Source: an uncultured Bacteroidales bacterium
GTDB lineage: Bacteria; Bacteroidota; Bacteroidia; Bacteroidales; Bacteroidaceae
Assembly: GCA_902787555.1 (NCBI GenBank)
Contig: CADAGO010000028.1
Location: forward strand, 1-32,900
Length of the DNA: 32,900 nucleotides
Reading direction: 5' to 3'
The translations under genes and the position numbers were made by a program. Below are positions 23,161 through 31,171 of this stretch, piece after piece (positions within the stretch are counted from its first letter, which is position 1; each line of letters begins with the position of its first letter). Under the pieces are notes generated by a model that did not search any database, had not been told where the DNA came from, and saw only the letters and a program-made list of their open reading frames with translations.

Positions 23161-25815
23161 ATGAAATCATTGACATACATAAAAAGCCTCATCGTTGCAT
23201 GCCTTTGTATGGGTCTTGGTTCAACAAATAGTATGATGGCGCAAGACAAGCCAACCATCATCTATGGGCAAGCCCATGACTATGCCATTGGCGGCATTAC
23301 GGTAGAAGTCACAAATGAGGGGGTACAAAAATACGAAGACTATATTCTGATTTCCATTTCCGGACTGACAGTAGGAGAACACATCACTGTACCTGGTGAT
23401 GATATCACCGATGCTGTCAAGCGCTATTGGAAGCATGGTTTGTTCTCGGATGTCAGAATAGAGGCATCAGAAGTCCGCGACGATAGTATTTTTCTCAACA
23501 TCCGGCTGAGCATCCGCCCAAAAGTGTCTGAGGTCAATATTAATGGTGTGAAAAAGAACGAACGCGACGATTTGGCTGATAAGATAGGCATTGTGAAAGG
23601 TAACCAAATTAGTCCGAACATGGTCGATCGTGCCAAGATTATCATCAAACGATACTTCGCAGACAAGGGATTCAAGAATGCCGAAGTAGAAATTGTTCAG
23701 AAAGACGATATCGCGCACAATGACCAACTGATTGTCGATGTCAATATCAACAAAAACGAGAAGGTCAAAATCAACAAGATATACATCACTGGTAACGAAA
23801 ATATTCCTCGCAAGAAATTCACAGGAAACTTCTTCTCTGGAGGTCTGCTGAAAAAGACCAACGAGAAAGGATTCAAGAGTTTCCTAAAAGCAAAGAAATT
23901 CATTGCAGAAAAATATGAGGAGGACAAAGAGCGTGTGATTGAAAAGTACAACGAGCTGGGCTATCGTGATGCGATTATCGAATCAGACAGCGTCGTAGAT
24001 TTAGGCAACAACACTGTTGACATCTATCTCAACATCTACGAAGGACAGAAGTATTACCTGCGCGATATCAGTTGGGTAGGTAACACCATCTACAACTCTG
24101 CAGCCATGTCAGAGGCGTTAGGTATGAAGCGTGGAGATGTCTACAACCAGAAGAAACTGACAGAACGCCTCAACAGCGATGACAACTCTATCGGCAACCA
24201 ATACTATAATCACGGTTATGTATTCAGTCGTGTCATGCCAAAAGAAGAGGAGATCGACGGAGACTCTGTCGACTTGGTCATCTATGTGACAGAGGGTAAG
24301 CAGGCTACCATTAATAAGATTCAAATTTATGGTAATGAGAAAGTGTACGAGGAAGTTGTTCGCCGCGAATTGAAGTTGAAACCTGGCGATTTGTTCACAA
24401 TGGATGCATTCAAGACCACCGCCCAGGAAATTGCTCAGATGGGACATTTCGACCCTGAGGCACTTGATCCCAACAAATGGATTAAGGCCGACGAGCAGAA
24501 TGGAACCCTCGACCTCAGCATCGGTCTGACTCCAAAGCCAAGCGATCAGGTAGAGTTCTCACTGGGTTGGGGACAAACAGGTGTTATCGGACGTGCCGGA
24601 CTCAAGTTCTCAAACTTCTCCATGCAGAATCTCTTTGGCAAGAACAAGAACCGTCGTGGCATTCTGCCCCAAGGTCATGGACAGCAGTTCGAACTCAGTG
24701 CGTCAACTAATGGAAGCTACTATCAGTCGTATAGCGTTTCATTCTCCGACCCATGGTTCGGCGGCAAACGTCCGACTCGCCTATCCGTATCCGCCTTCTA
24801 TTCCAAGCAGACCGACGTGAACAGCAGCTACTACAACAGCAGTTACTACAATTCCTACTATTCGATGCTGTATGGAATGGGCAACTATAATAGTTCATAT
24901 TACAACAACTACTCATCATACTACGACCCTGACAAGTATATCCAATTGTTCGGTCTGTCGGTAGGATGGGGAAAACGATTGAACTGGCCTGACAACAATT
25001 TCTATCTGAATGCATCACTGGCGTACACACGATATATGCTGAAAGACTGGGAATACTTCCTGATTTCAAATGGAAACTGTAACAATATCAATCTGACTCT
25101 CCAATTGATTCGTTCGTCAATCGGTGCAACATTCTTCCCACGTCACGGTTCAGAAATATCACTGTCAGTAAGTGCCACCCCTCCCTATTCGTTATGGGAC
25201 GGAACCGACTATAGCCAGCTTGCGTCATCGCCAAGCGATGCCAGTTACCGGCACGACCTCCAAAAGAAATACCGCTGGATTGAATATCACAAGTGGAAGT
25301 TCAACTCCAAAGTATATGTTCCGTTGTCAAGTGCAAAGAAGAGTTTTGTGCTGATGGCTCGCTTCGATGCAGGCTTCCTCGGACACTACAACAAAGACAA
25401 GCGCTCACCATTCGAGACATTCTATGTGGGAGGTGACGGTATGTCGGGCTATTCGACAAGCTACTACTCAGAAACCATTGCCTTGCGTGGTTATGAGAAC
25501 GGAGCCTTCACCCCAAGCGTAGGAACCGAAGGATACGCCTACACGCGTATGACCATGGAACTCCGCTACCCATTATTGCTCGAAGGCTCTACCAACATCT
25601 ATGCCTTGGCATTCCTCGAAGGAGGAAACGCCTGGAACGACATCCAGAAGTTCAATCCGTTCGACATGAAGCGCTCGGCAGGTGTCGGCGTCCGTCTCTT
25701 CCTCCCGATGGTAGGACTGATGGGTATCGACTATGCATACGGATTTGACAAGGCATTTGGCTCATCAAGTTACGGAGGCGGACACTTCCACTTCGTATTA
25801 GGACAAGAATTTTAG
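23161..25815 (+). CDS. bamA: Outer-membrane protein assembly factor BamA
   Basis: An 884-residue protein that folds and inserts beta-barrels into the outer membrane. I chose the ATG at 23161, which directly follows the SD-like AAGAGG and gives a signal peptide ending Met-Met-Ala-Gln. An open frame runs 8 codons further upstream, but that overlaps uppS. The POTRA domains span roughly residues 30-430 (VKRYWKHGLFSDVRIEA; INGVKKNERDDLADKIG; ITGNENIPRKKF; ISWVGNTIYNSAAMSEALGMKRGD; IYGNEKVYEEVVRRELKLKPGD). The Omp85 barrel follows, with the family motif GGxxSxRGY-like ALRGYENGAF near residue 778, and a C-terminal GQEF. Residues 554-588 form an unusual Tyr/Asn/Ser-rich insert in a barrel loop. Skp-like chaperone genes follow, matching its job. 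Confidence 0.95.
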   Translation: MKSLTYIKSLIVACLCMGLGSTNSMMAQDKPTIIYGQAHDYAIGGITVEVTNEGVQKYEDYILISISGLTVGEHITVPGDDITDAVKRYWKHGLFSDVRIEASEVRDDSIFLNIRLSIRPKVSEVNINGVKKNERDDLADKIGIVKGNQISPNMVDRAKIIIKRYFADKGFKNAEVEIVQKDDIAHNDQLIVDVNINKNEKVKINKIYITGNENIPRKKFTGNFFSGGLLKKTNEKGFKSFLKAKKFIAEKYEEDKERVIEKYNELGYRDAIIESDSVVDLGNNTVDIYLNIYEGQKYYLRDISWVGNTIYNSAAMSEALGMKRGDVYNQKKLTERLNSDDNSIGNQYYNHGYVFSRVMPKEEEIDGDSVDLVIYVTEGKQATINKIQIYGNEKVYEEVVRRELKLKPGDLFTMDAFKTTAQEIAQMGHFDPEALDPNKWIKADEQNGTLDLSIGLTPKPSDQVEFSLGWGQTGVIGRAGLKFSNFSMQNLFGKNKNRRGILPQGHGQQFELSASTNGSYYQSYSVSFSDPWFGGKRPTRLSVSAFYSKQTDVNSSYYNSSYYNSYYSMLYGMGNYNSSYYNNYSSYYDPDKYIQLFGLSVGWGKRLNWPDNNFYLNASLAYTRYMLKDWEYFLISNGNCNNINLTLQLIRSSIGATFFPRHGSEISLSVSATPPYSLWDGTDYSQLASSPSDASYRHDLQKKYRWIEYHKWKFNSKVYVPLSSAKKSFVLMARFDAGFLGHYNKDKRSPFETFYVGGDGMSGYSTSYYSETIALRGYENGAFTPSVGTEGYAYTRMTMELRYPLLLEGSTNIYALAFLEGGNAWNDIQKFNPFDMKRSAGVGVRLFLPMVGLMGIDYAYGFDKAFGSSSYGGGHFHFVLGQEF

Positions 25816-25844
25816 AATTTATCAACTCATAAAGAATCAGGTAT

Positions 25845-26354
25845 ATGAAGAAACTACTCATCATCGCACTCATAGCACTACCAATGAGTGTATTTGCGCA
25901 GAAATATGCGCTGGTCGACATGGAATACATTCTCAAGAATGTGCCTGCCTACGAACGTGCTAACGAGCAGCTGAACCAGATTTCCAAGAAATGGGAAAGC
26001 GAAGTAGAGGCTATACTGACAGAAGTGGAGACAATGTACAAGAAATATCAGTCGGAATCAGTATTCCTCTCCGATGCACAGAAACAGAAAACCGAAGAAG
26101 CAATCATGGCAAAGGAAAAAGAAGCCAGCGACTTGAAGAAAAAGTACTTCGGCAGTGAAGGTGAACTGTTCAAGAAACGCCAGAGCCTGATGGCTCCTAT
26201 CCAGGATGAAATCTACAACGCAGTACGCGACATCAGCGACCAGAAAGGCTATCAACTCATCCTCGACCGTGCTTCGGGCGGCAGCATCATTTATGCCTCT
26301 CCGAAAATCGACATCAGCGACGAGGTGCTGCAGAAACTCGGCTATTCAAACTAA
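25845..26354 (+). CDS. OmpH/Skp-family periplasmic chaperone, first copy
   Basis: A 169-residue Skp/OmpH protein that holds unfolded outer-membrane proteins in the periplasm. It has a signal peptide (MKKLLIIALIALPMSVFAQ), then the short strand KYALVDMEYILKNVPAYERA. A long Lys/Glu-rich coiled coil (about residues 40-125) forms the tentacles. It closes with the strand QLILDRASGGSIIYASPKIDISDEVLQKLG. The family normally forms trimers. It lies 29 bp after bamA, and a second Skp-like gene follows 33 bp later. The two share the signal peptide almost exactly, but the coiled coils differ. It may act on bamA substrates. Confidence 0.92.
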   Translation: MKKLLIIALIALPMSVFAQKYALVDMEYILKNVPAYERANEQLNQISKKWESEVEAILTEVETMYKKYQSESVFLSDAQKQKTEEAIMAKEKEASDLKKKYFGSEGELFKKRQSLMAPIQDEIYNAVRDISDQKGYQLILDRASGGSIIYASPKIDISDEVLQKLGYSN

Positions 26355-26387
26355 ACGAAATATTCATCAATTAAATTATAACGAAAA

Positions 26388-26885
26388 ATGAAAAAACTGA
26401 TTATTCTCGCACTCATTATGCTTCCTATGAGTGCATTTGCACAGAAGTTTGCACACGTAAACTCAGCCGTTATCATAAATGCAATGCCTGAATATACCAA
26501 GGCACGAACCGATCTTGAAGCGCTTGCAAAGCAGTATGAAGACGAGTTGAAACGTATTCAGGACGAATTCAGAACCAAACTCGAGGACTATCAGAAGAAT
26601 GGTGAAACGTTGCCTGAAACCATGAAGCAACGTCGTCAGCAGGAGTTGCAAGACCTTGACACCCGCATGACTCAATATCGCCAGACAGCAGAGGAAGACC
26701 TGTCAAAGCAAGAGAGCACCAAACTGGCAGAAATCTCCGAGAAAGTAGGCAAGGCAATCAAGGAAATAGGCTCAGCAGGCGGATATGTCTATATCATGGA
26801 CGTAACCTCTGGCATTCCATTCATCAACGAAACCCTCAGCACAGACGTAACAGACCAAGTCAAAGCCAAACTCGGTATCAAGTAA
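26388..26885 (+). CDS. OmpH/Skp-family periplasmic chaperone, second copy
   Basis: A 165-residue Skp/OmpH paralogue. It has a signal peptide (MKKLIILALIMLPMSAFAQ), the N-terminal strand KFAHVNSAVIINAMPEYTKA, and a coiled coil rich in Gln, Arg and Asp at about residues 40-120 (QEEL-type heptads). The C-terminal strand YVYIMDVTSGIPFINETLSTDVTDQVKAKLG matches the first copy in position. Tandem Skp genes after bamA are common in Bacteroidales. The two copies have diverged enough (Lys/Glu- versus Gln/Arg-rich tentacles) that different clients are possible. It ends 4 bp from the convergent hydrolase gene, with no visible terminator between them. Confidence 0.92.
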   Translation: MKKLIILALIMLPMSAFAQKFAHVNSAVIINAMPEYTKARTDLEALAKQYEDELKRIQDEFRTKLEDYQKNGETLPETMKQRRQQELQDLDTRMTQYRQTAEEDLSKQESTKLAEISEKVGKAIKEIGSAGGYVYIMDVTSGIPFINETLSTDVTDQVKAKLGIK

Positions 26886-26889
26886 GCCT

Positions 26890-27699
26890 TCAAGGTTTGC
26901 TGAGCAGTTGTTTTATGTGCGTTTCGAGAATATGGAACGAAGGGTCAACCATCGAGCCATGATCATGTCCCTGTAGCTCATAGAGATATGTTTGCTTGTG
27001 ACCCACAAGTTTCATCATGCGAGCCAGATACTGGTTCTCGTCATATCGGCCATATAATTCCTGCTCACGATCGCCACAAATAAGGACGAGCGGGGGACAG
27101 TCCTTGCGAACCCAATAGATGGGTGCAAACTCATCGATGGTAACCTGTAAGGGTTGGAGACCTCGCATCTTGCGCACATTGTAGTGAGTGACAGCCTGTC
27201 CGCTGAATGGCACATAGAGCATCACATCGTCGGCATTGATGTCGTAGGCAGCAAGCCAAGACTTGTTGAGGCAGAGCAGCATAAGGATATAACCACCTGC
27301 AGAATGGCCTGTGAGTGTGATTTTCTTCGTGTCGCCTCCGTATTCCGCAATATGGCGGAACACCCAAGCCACTGCTTCTGCAGCGTCATCCATCGTTTCC
27401 TTGATGGTCACCTTGGGCAGCAGACGATAGTTCACTCCTACCACCACCCATCCCCGTTGGCGTAGCTGGCGGGGAATTTCTTTGTTACCACCTTCAAGTC
27501 CTCCCCCATGAAACCACACGACCACCGGACAGTCCTTTTGTCCCTCAGGATAGTAGATGTCTAATTTCAGTCGTTCCTGTGCATACGCGTCAGTCTTCTT
27601 CGTGTACTTGATATCACGCTCCTGCTTATAACTGTTCTGGGCACTGATGGTTAGAGCCAGCAGGCACAAAGCCAATAATGCGATTGTTCTTTTCTTCAT
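26890..27699 (-). CDS. Secreted alpha/beta hydrolase (esterase, HSL/BD-FAE-like)
   Basis: A 269-residue protein with a signal peptide (MKKRTIALLALCLLALTISAQ). The fold is alpha/beta hydrolase. The oxyanion-hole motif HGGG is at residues 64-67 and the nucleophile Ser133 in GHSAGG. The acid is likely in LVLICGDREQE near residue 210, and the base His in LQGHDHGSMVD near residue 246. The pattern matches periplasmic carboxylesterases of Bacteroidetes, such as BD-FAE/acetyl-xylan-esterase-like or kynurenine-formamidase-like enzymes. The substrate is unknown. It is a single-gene unit read against the ompH operon. Confidence 0.88.
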   Translation of the reverse strand: MKKRTIALLALCLLALTISAQNSYKQERDIKYTKKTDAYAQERLKLDIYYPEGQKDCPVVVWFHGGGLEGGNKEIPRQLRQRGWVVVGVNYRLLPKVTIKETMDDAAEAVAWVFRHIAEYGGDTKKITLTGHSAGGYILMLLCLNKSWLAAYDINADDVMLYVPFSGQAVTHYNVRKMRGLQPLQVTIDEFAPIYWVRKDCPPLVLICGDREQELYGRYDENQYLARMMKLVGHKQTYLYELQGHDHGSMVDPSFHILETHIKQLLSKP

Positions 27700-27728
27700 A
27701 AGAATATCCGTTTTAATGGTATTTGCTG

Positions 27729-27736
27729 CAAAGATA
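27729..27736 (-). promoter_or_regulatory. -7 box of the hydrolase promoter
   Basis: On the minus strand this is TATCTTTG, exact consensus, 30 bp before the ATG at 27699. The -33 element is not clear. It lies back to back with the promoter of the P5C dehydrogenase gene, which starts about 80 bp away. Confidence 0.6.
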
Positions 27737-27816
27737 CAAAAAAATCGTCATGCACCATACATAATACACCTTTATTTTATTTTTTCTATGTTTTTACGTT
27801 TTTTCGTTTCGATTAT

Positions 27817-27847
27817 TTTGCTAAATTGCAAATAATGTGTATCTTTG
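27817..27847 (+). promoter_or_regulatory. Promoter of the P5C dehydrogenase operon
   Basis: TTTG (27817-27820), a 19-bp spacer and TATCTTTG (27840-27847), 41 bp before the ATG at 27888. Likely drives the dehydrogenase, the metalloprotease-like gene and pepP to the terminator at 32574. Confidence 0.85.
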
Positions 27848-27887
27848 CAGTACAAACTAAATAACTTATTTTTAACTTGATAACTAT

Positions 27888-29513
27888 ATGAAGAATTCAA
27901 TCGTAACTTTCCCATGTCCGGCTAATGAGCCGGTAAAGGCATACCTGAACGGTAGTCCTGAACGCATTGCACTCGATGCTGAGTTGAAACGCCAAAGCGA
28001 GACGGTGCTCGACATTCCTATCATCATCGGCGGCAAGGAAATCCGTACAGGAAACACAGCAGAGGTTGTGTGTCCACATGATCATAAGCATGTGCTTGCG
28101 CGCTATCACAAAGCAGGTGAGAAGGAAATAAAGATGGCTATCGATGCTGCTATGGCTGCTCACAAGCAATGGGCAAACACCGACTGGACCACCCGTGCTG
28201 CCATCGTGATGAAGTGTGCAGAATTACTTGCCACGAAATATCGCCCCATCATGAATGCCGCTACGATGCTAGGACAGAGCAAGAACATCTATCAGGCAGA
28301 AATCGACTCCGCTTGTGAAACTATCGACTTCTTCCGCTATAATGTGCACTATGCTTCGAAACTCTACAGCATTCAGCCAAAAGACGGGTCAGGCAACATC
28401 AACAACACAGAGTATCGCCCGCTCGAAGGATTTGTGCTTGCTGTCACTCCATTCAACTTCACATCTATCGCCTGCAACCTCAACATGACACCTGTGCTGA
28501 TGGGCAACACTACTATCTGGAAGCCATCATCGACGGCTATCCTGTCGAACTACTACCTGATGCAGTTGTTCAAGGAGGCTGGTGTACCCGACGGTGTCGT
28601 GAACTTCGTTCCAAGCAAGGGTTCAGAAATCGGCAAGATATGTTGTGCCAGCAAAGATCTCGCAGGCATTCATTTCACAGGTTCTACTGCTACGTTCCAG
28701 ACGCTGTGGCGTTCAGTAGGCGAGAATATCGCCAACTACGTAAGTTATCCTCGATTGGTTGGCGAAACTGGCGGTAAGGACTACATCTTCGTTCATCCAT
28801 CTGCCAACATCGACGCAGTGGCTCATGCTGCCTTCACCGGTGCTTATGAATACCAGGGTCAGAAGTGCTCTGCTGCAAGCCGTATGTACATTCCGAAGAG
28901 CCTGTGGGGTCCTGTACTCGACAAGATGAAGGTTTGGGCAAAGGAAATCAAGATGGGCGACGTATGCGACAGCAACAACTTTATCAATGCGGTTATAGAT
29001 GAGGCTTCGTTCGACAATATCGCATCATATATCGAATATGCCAAGGCTTCGAAGGATGCCAAGATCGTGATGGGCGGAACATGCGACAAGAGCAAGGGTT
29101 ATTTCGTAGAGCCAACAGTCATCGAAACTACCGACCCACACTTCAAGTCGATGGAAGAAGAAATCTTCGGTCCTGTGCTCACCGTCTATCCTTATGACGA
29201 TGATAAGGTGGAAGAGGCTGTGAAACTCTGTGATACGACCTCACCTTACGGACTGACAGGTTCTGTATTCGGACAAGACCGTCTGGCTGTTGAAAAGATT
29301 GCCGACGAACTGTGCTACACAGCCGGTAACTTCTACATCAACGACCGCCCGACAGGTGCTGTAGTCGGTATGCAGCCATTCGGCGGCAGTCGAGCATCCG
29401 GTACGAACGACAAAGCAGGAGGCGAGTTCAACCTCATCCGCTGGGTCCTCCCACGTGTCATCAAGGAGACCCTCGTGTCACCAACCGACTATCGTTATAC
29501 CTATATGAAGTAA
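27888..29513 (+). CDS. pruA: L-glutamate gamma-semialdehyde (P5C) dehydrogenase
   Basis: A 541-residue NAD-linked aldehyde dehydrogenase that oxidises glutamate semialdehyde/pyrroline-5-carboxylate to glutamate, the last step of proline and ornithine breakdown. The catalytic Cys is residue 327 in YQGQKCSAASRMYIP and the general base Glu is residue 293 in LVGETGGKDYIF. Asn of the oxyanion hole lies in FNFTSIACNLNMTPVLMGN near residue 190. The C-terminal FGGSRASGTNDKAGG motif is typical of the P5C dehydrogenase group. It is a stand-alone enzyme with no proline dehydrogenase domain. It is followed by a REP-like repeat, a protease-like gene and Xaa-Pro aminopeptidase, which fits feeding on proline-containing peptides. 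Confidence 0.93.
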   Translation: MKNSIVTFPCPANEPVKAYLNGSPERIALDAELKRQSETVLDIPIIIGGKEIRTGNTAEVVCPHDHKHVLARYHKAGEKEIKMAIDAAMAAHKQWANTDWTTRAAIVMKCAELLATKYRPIMNAATMLGQSKNIYQAEIDSACETIDFFRYNVHYASKLYSIQPKDGSGNINNTEYRPLEGFVLAVTPFNFTSIACNLNMTPVLMGNTTIWKPSSTAILSNYYLMQLFKEAGVPDGVVNFVPSKGSEIGKICCASKDLAGIHFTGSTATFQTLWRSVGENIANYVSYPRLVGETGGKDYIFVHPSANIDAVAHAAFTGAYEYQGQKCSAASRMYIPKSLWGPVLDKMKVWAKEIKMGDVCDSNNFINAVIDEASFDNIASYIEYAKASKDAKIVMGGTCDKSKGYFVEPTVIETTDPHFKSMEEEIFGPVLTVYPYDDDKVEEAVKLCDTTSPYGLTGSVFGQDRLAVEKIADELCYTAGNFYINDRPTGAVVGMQPFGGSRASGTNDKAGGEFNLIRWVLPRVIKETLVSPTDYRYTYMK

Positions 29514-29522
29514 AAAAATAAG

Positions 29523-29563
29523 CCCCTCTATCTCCTCCTTCGGGAGGAGAAGAGTTCGGGGGT
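29523..29563. repeat. REP-like palindromic repeat, copy 2 (intergenic)
   Basis: CCCCTCTATCTCCTCC-TTCG-GGAGGAGA (29523-29550) continues AGAGTT-CGGGGGTGG. TCTCCTCC (29531-29538) pairs perfectly with GGAGGAGA (29543-29550) across a TTCG tetraloop. Flanks match copy 1 at 2756-2820 (CCCCTCT..TATCTCC, then GGAGAAGA.TT), while the stem differs on both sides together. It lies in the 65-bp gap between pruA and the next gene and could act as an mRNA-stabilising stem. Confidence 0.8.
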
Positions 29564-29578
29564 GGAAAGATTAGAGCC

Positions 29579-31168
29579 ATGAAACGATATCTTTTACCAA
29601 TCTTCTTGTGTGTATTCATTACTGCCGTGGCTCAACGGAATCGCCCGAGCATCGATGAAACAGCAGGAAATTACTATCAGAAGCAGGCATACGCCAGCGG
29701 AATCCATATCCTTGCGTCTGACAAAGCACCCGACAGTTGTCTGGTGAGAACAGGCGAACAACTGAACTATCTCATGAGCCGCGTATCGCAAGATGTGCTC
29801 GATGCGATGGGCGACGAGCGATGGACTGTTGTAGCGATGGGGCGCTATGAGGGCATCACCCAACTGCCCGAATTCAAGAACTACCCGGGCATAGAGCCCT
29901 GGTGGGACATCCACAAGCGCGGTTGGGGTGCTACCAGCGAACTGCCGTTTATGCTTTGTGCCGAGGAAAATGTATTGGCATACCAGATCGACCCCAACTA
30001 TGCCGAGGACATCCTTGTCAATTCGTTTGCGAAAAGCCTGTTCGAATGCGGCATCAAGAAACTGAATCATTCAGCAGAACAGCGACTGGCTGCGCTACTC
30101 TCGCGCGCCAAAGCAGCAGGTAAATGGCAAAACACCATCGCCGGACAGAGTGCGCTCGACTACTGGGCAGAGGGTGTGCAGGACTGGTTTAACGTCAACG
30201 CAGAAGCACCGCTACCTAACGGCGAACACAATTGGGTGAATACGGCGGAAGACCTGCAGCGCTACGACCCTGCCCTATTTGAGTTTATCGGGACCTATCT
30301 GTTGCCCGACATCCGTCATGAGAGCAAGCATCCCAAGGTCAATCTCTACAAGAAAGACAGCAAAAGCGCATGGGCAAAACTCAACAAAGAGAAGAAACTC
30401 AATATCAATGTGCCTGAATGCCGGGTTGAAGCAGTATCAGCCGAATTGGCAAGCCGACTGCATCTCGACACCTCTTTCTATAAAAAATATGTCAATGCGA
30501 ACGGCATCCATATCCTGTCGTCAGATGCCGTACCCGACATCTGCCTTGTCCAGGCTCATAAAACCGTCTATTGCATGACCAGCATGCTGCCACAAGCCGT
30601 GCTTGACGCAATGACACGTGTAGACACCCGAGTAGTGGTGATGGGACGCAAGGAGGTCACCATAGAAGTGCCAGAGCATCGCAACCTGGCACGCGACAGA
30701 AGCCTGAACTGGAACCTGCGAGCCCGAGGACTGGGCGGAACCGTACAGGAGCCGATTACATCGTGTGCCGAGGAAAACGTGATGGCATACCCTTGGGACA
30801 AATACCACGCAGAGGACATTCTGATACATGAGTTCTCACACTCCATCCATCTGGTAGGTATCGTACAGGTCGACCCCACCATCAACCAGCAACTGAAAGA
30901 CCTGCTGGCGAAAGCCCGTGCTGAAGGGAAGTGGGAAAACACGTATGCAGGAACCGTGTTCGAGGAATACTGGGCAGAAGGTGTGCAGAACTGGTTTAAC
31001 GTGAATGCAGAGACACCATATCCCGACACCAAGCACAACCCGGTGAATACTCGCGAGGAACTCAAGCGATACGACCCGGGACTCTATGCCCTGATTGCGA
31101 AGTATTTCCCGGAAACCAATGCTCAGATTGGCAAACATAAGAAAGAAAACCTATATCATATCAAATAA
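29579..31168 (+). CDS. Secreted tandem-domain zinc-metalloprotease-like protein, first domain inactive
   Basis: A 529-residue protein with a signal peptide (MKRYLLPIFLCVFITAVAQ). It is an internal duplication of a ~230-residue domain: copy 1 about residues 35-245, copy 2 about 300-520. Both share NGIHIL(A/S)SD, P-D-x-CLV, the VVxMGR strand, CAEENV(L/M)AY, then YWAEGVQ(D/N)WFNVNAE. In copy 2 the zinc motif is complete, HEFSH (residues 417-421), with candidate third ligands Glu463 or Glu467 in EEYWAEG. In copy 1 the same place reads NSFAK (148-152), so both His and the catalytic Glu are lost. This looks like an active gluzincin-type domain joined to a pseudo-enzyme. It is similar to unnamed HEFxH...YWAEGVQ proteins; peptide hydrolysis is inferred. 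It lies 3 bp before pepP. Confidence 0.8.
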   Translation: MKRYLLPIFLCVFITAVAQRNRPSIDETAGNYYQKQAYASGIHILASDKAPDSCLVRTGEQLNYLMSRVSQDVLDAMGDERWTVVAMGRYEGITQLPEFKNYPGIEPWWDIHKRGWGATSELPFMLCAEENVLAYQIDPNYAEDILVNSFAKSLFECGIKKLNHSAEQRLAALLSRAKAAGKWQNTIAGQSALDYWAEGVQDWFNVNAEAPLPNGEHNWVNTAEDLQRYDPALFEFIGTYLLPDIRHESKHPKVNLYKKDSKSAWAKLNKEKKLNINVPECRVEAVSAELASRLHLDTSFYKKYVNANGIHILSSDAVPDICLVQAHKTVYCMTSMLPQAVLDAMTRVDTRVVVMGRKEVTIEVPEHRNLARDRSLNWNLRARGLGGTVQEPITSCAEENVMAYPWDKYHAEDILIHEFSHSIHLVGIVQVDPTINQQLKDLLAKARAEGKWENTYAGTVFEEYWAEGVQNWFNVNAETPYPDTKHNPVNTREELKRYDPGLYALIAKYFPETNAQIGKHKKENLYHIK

Positions 31169-31171
31169 ACA

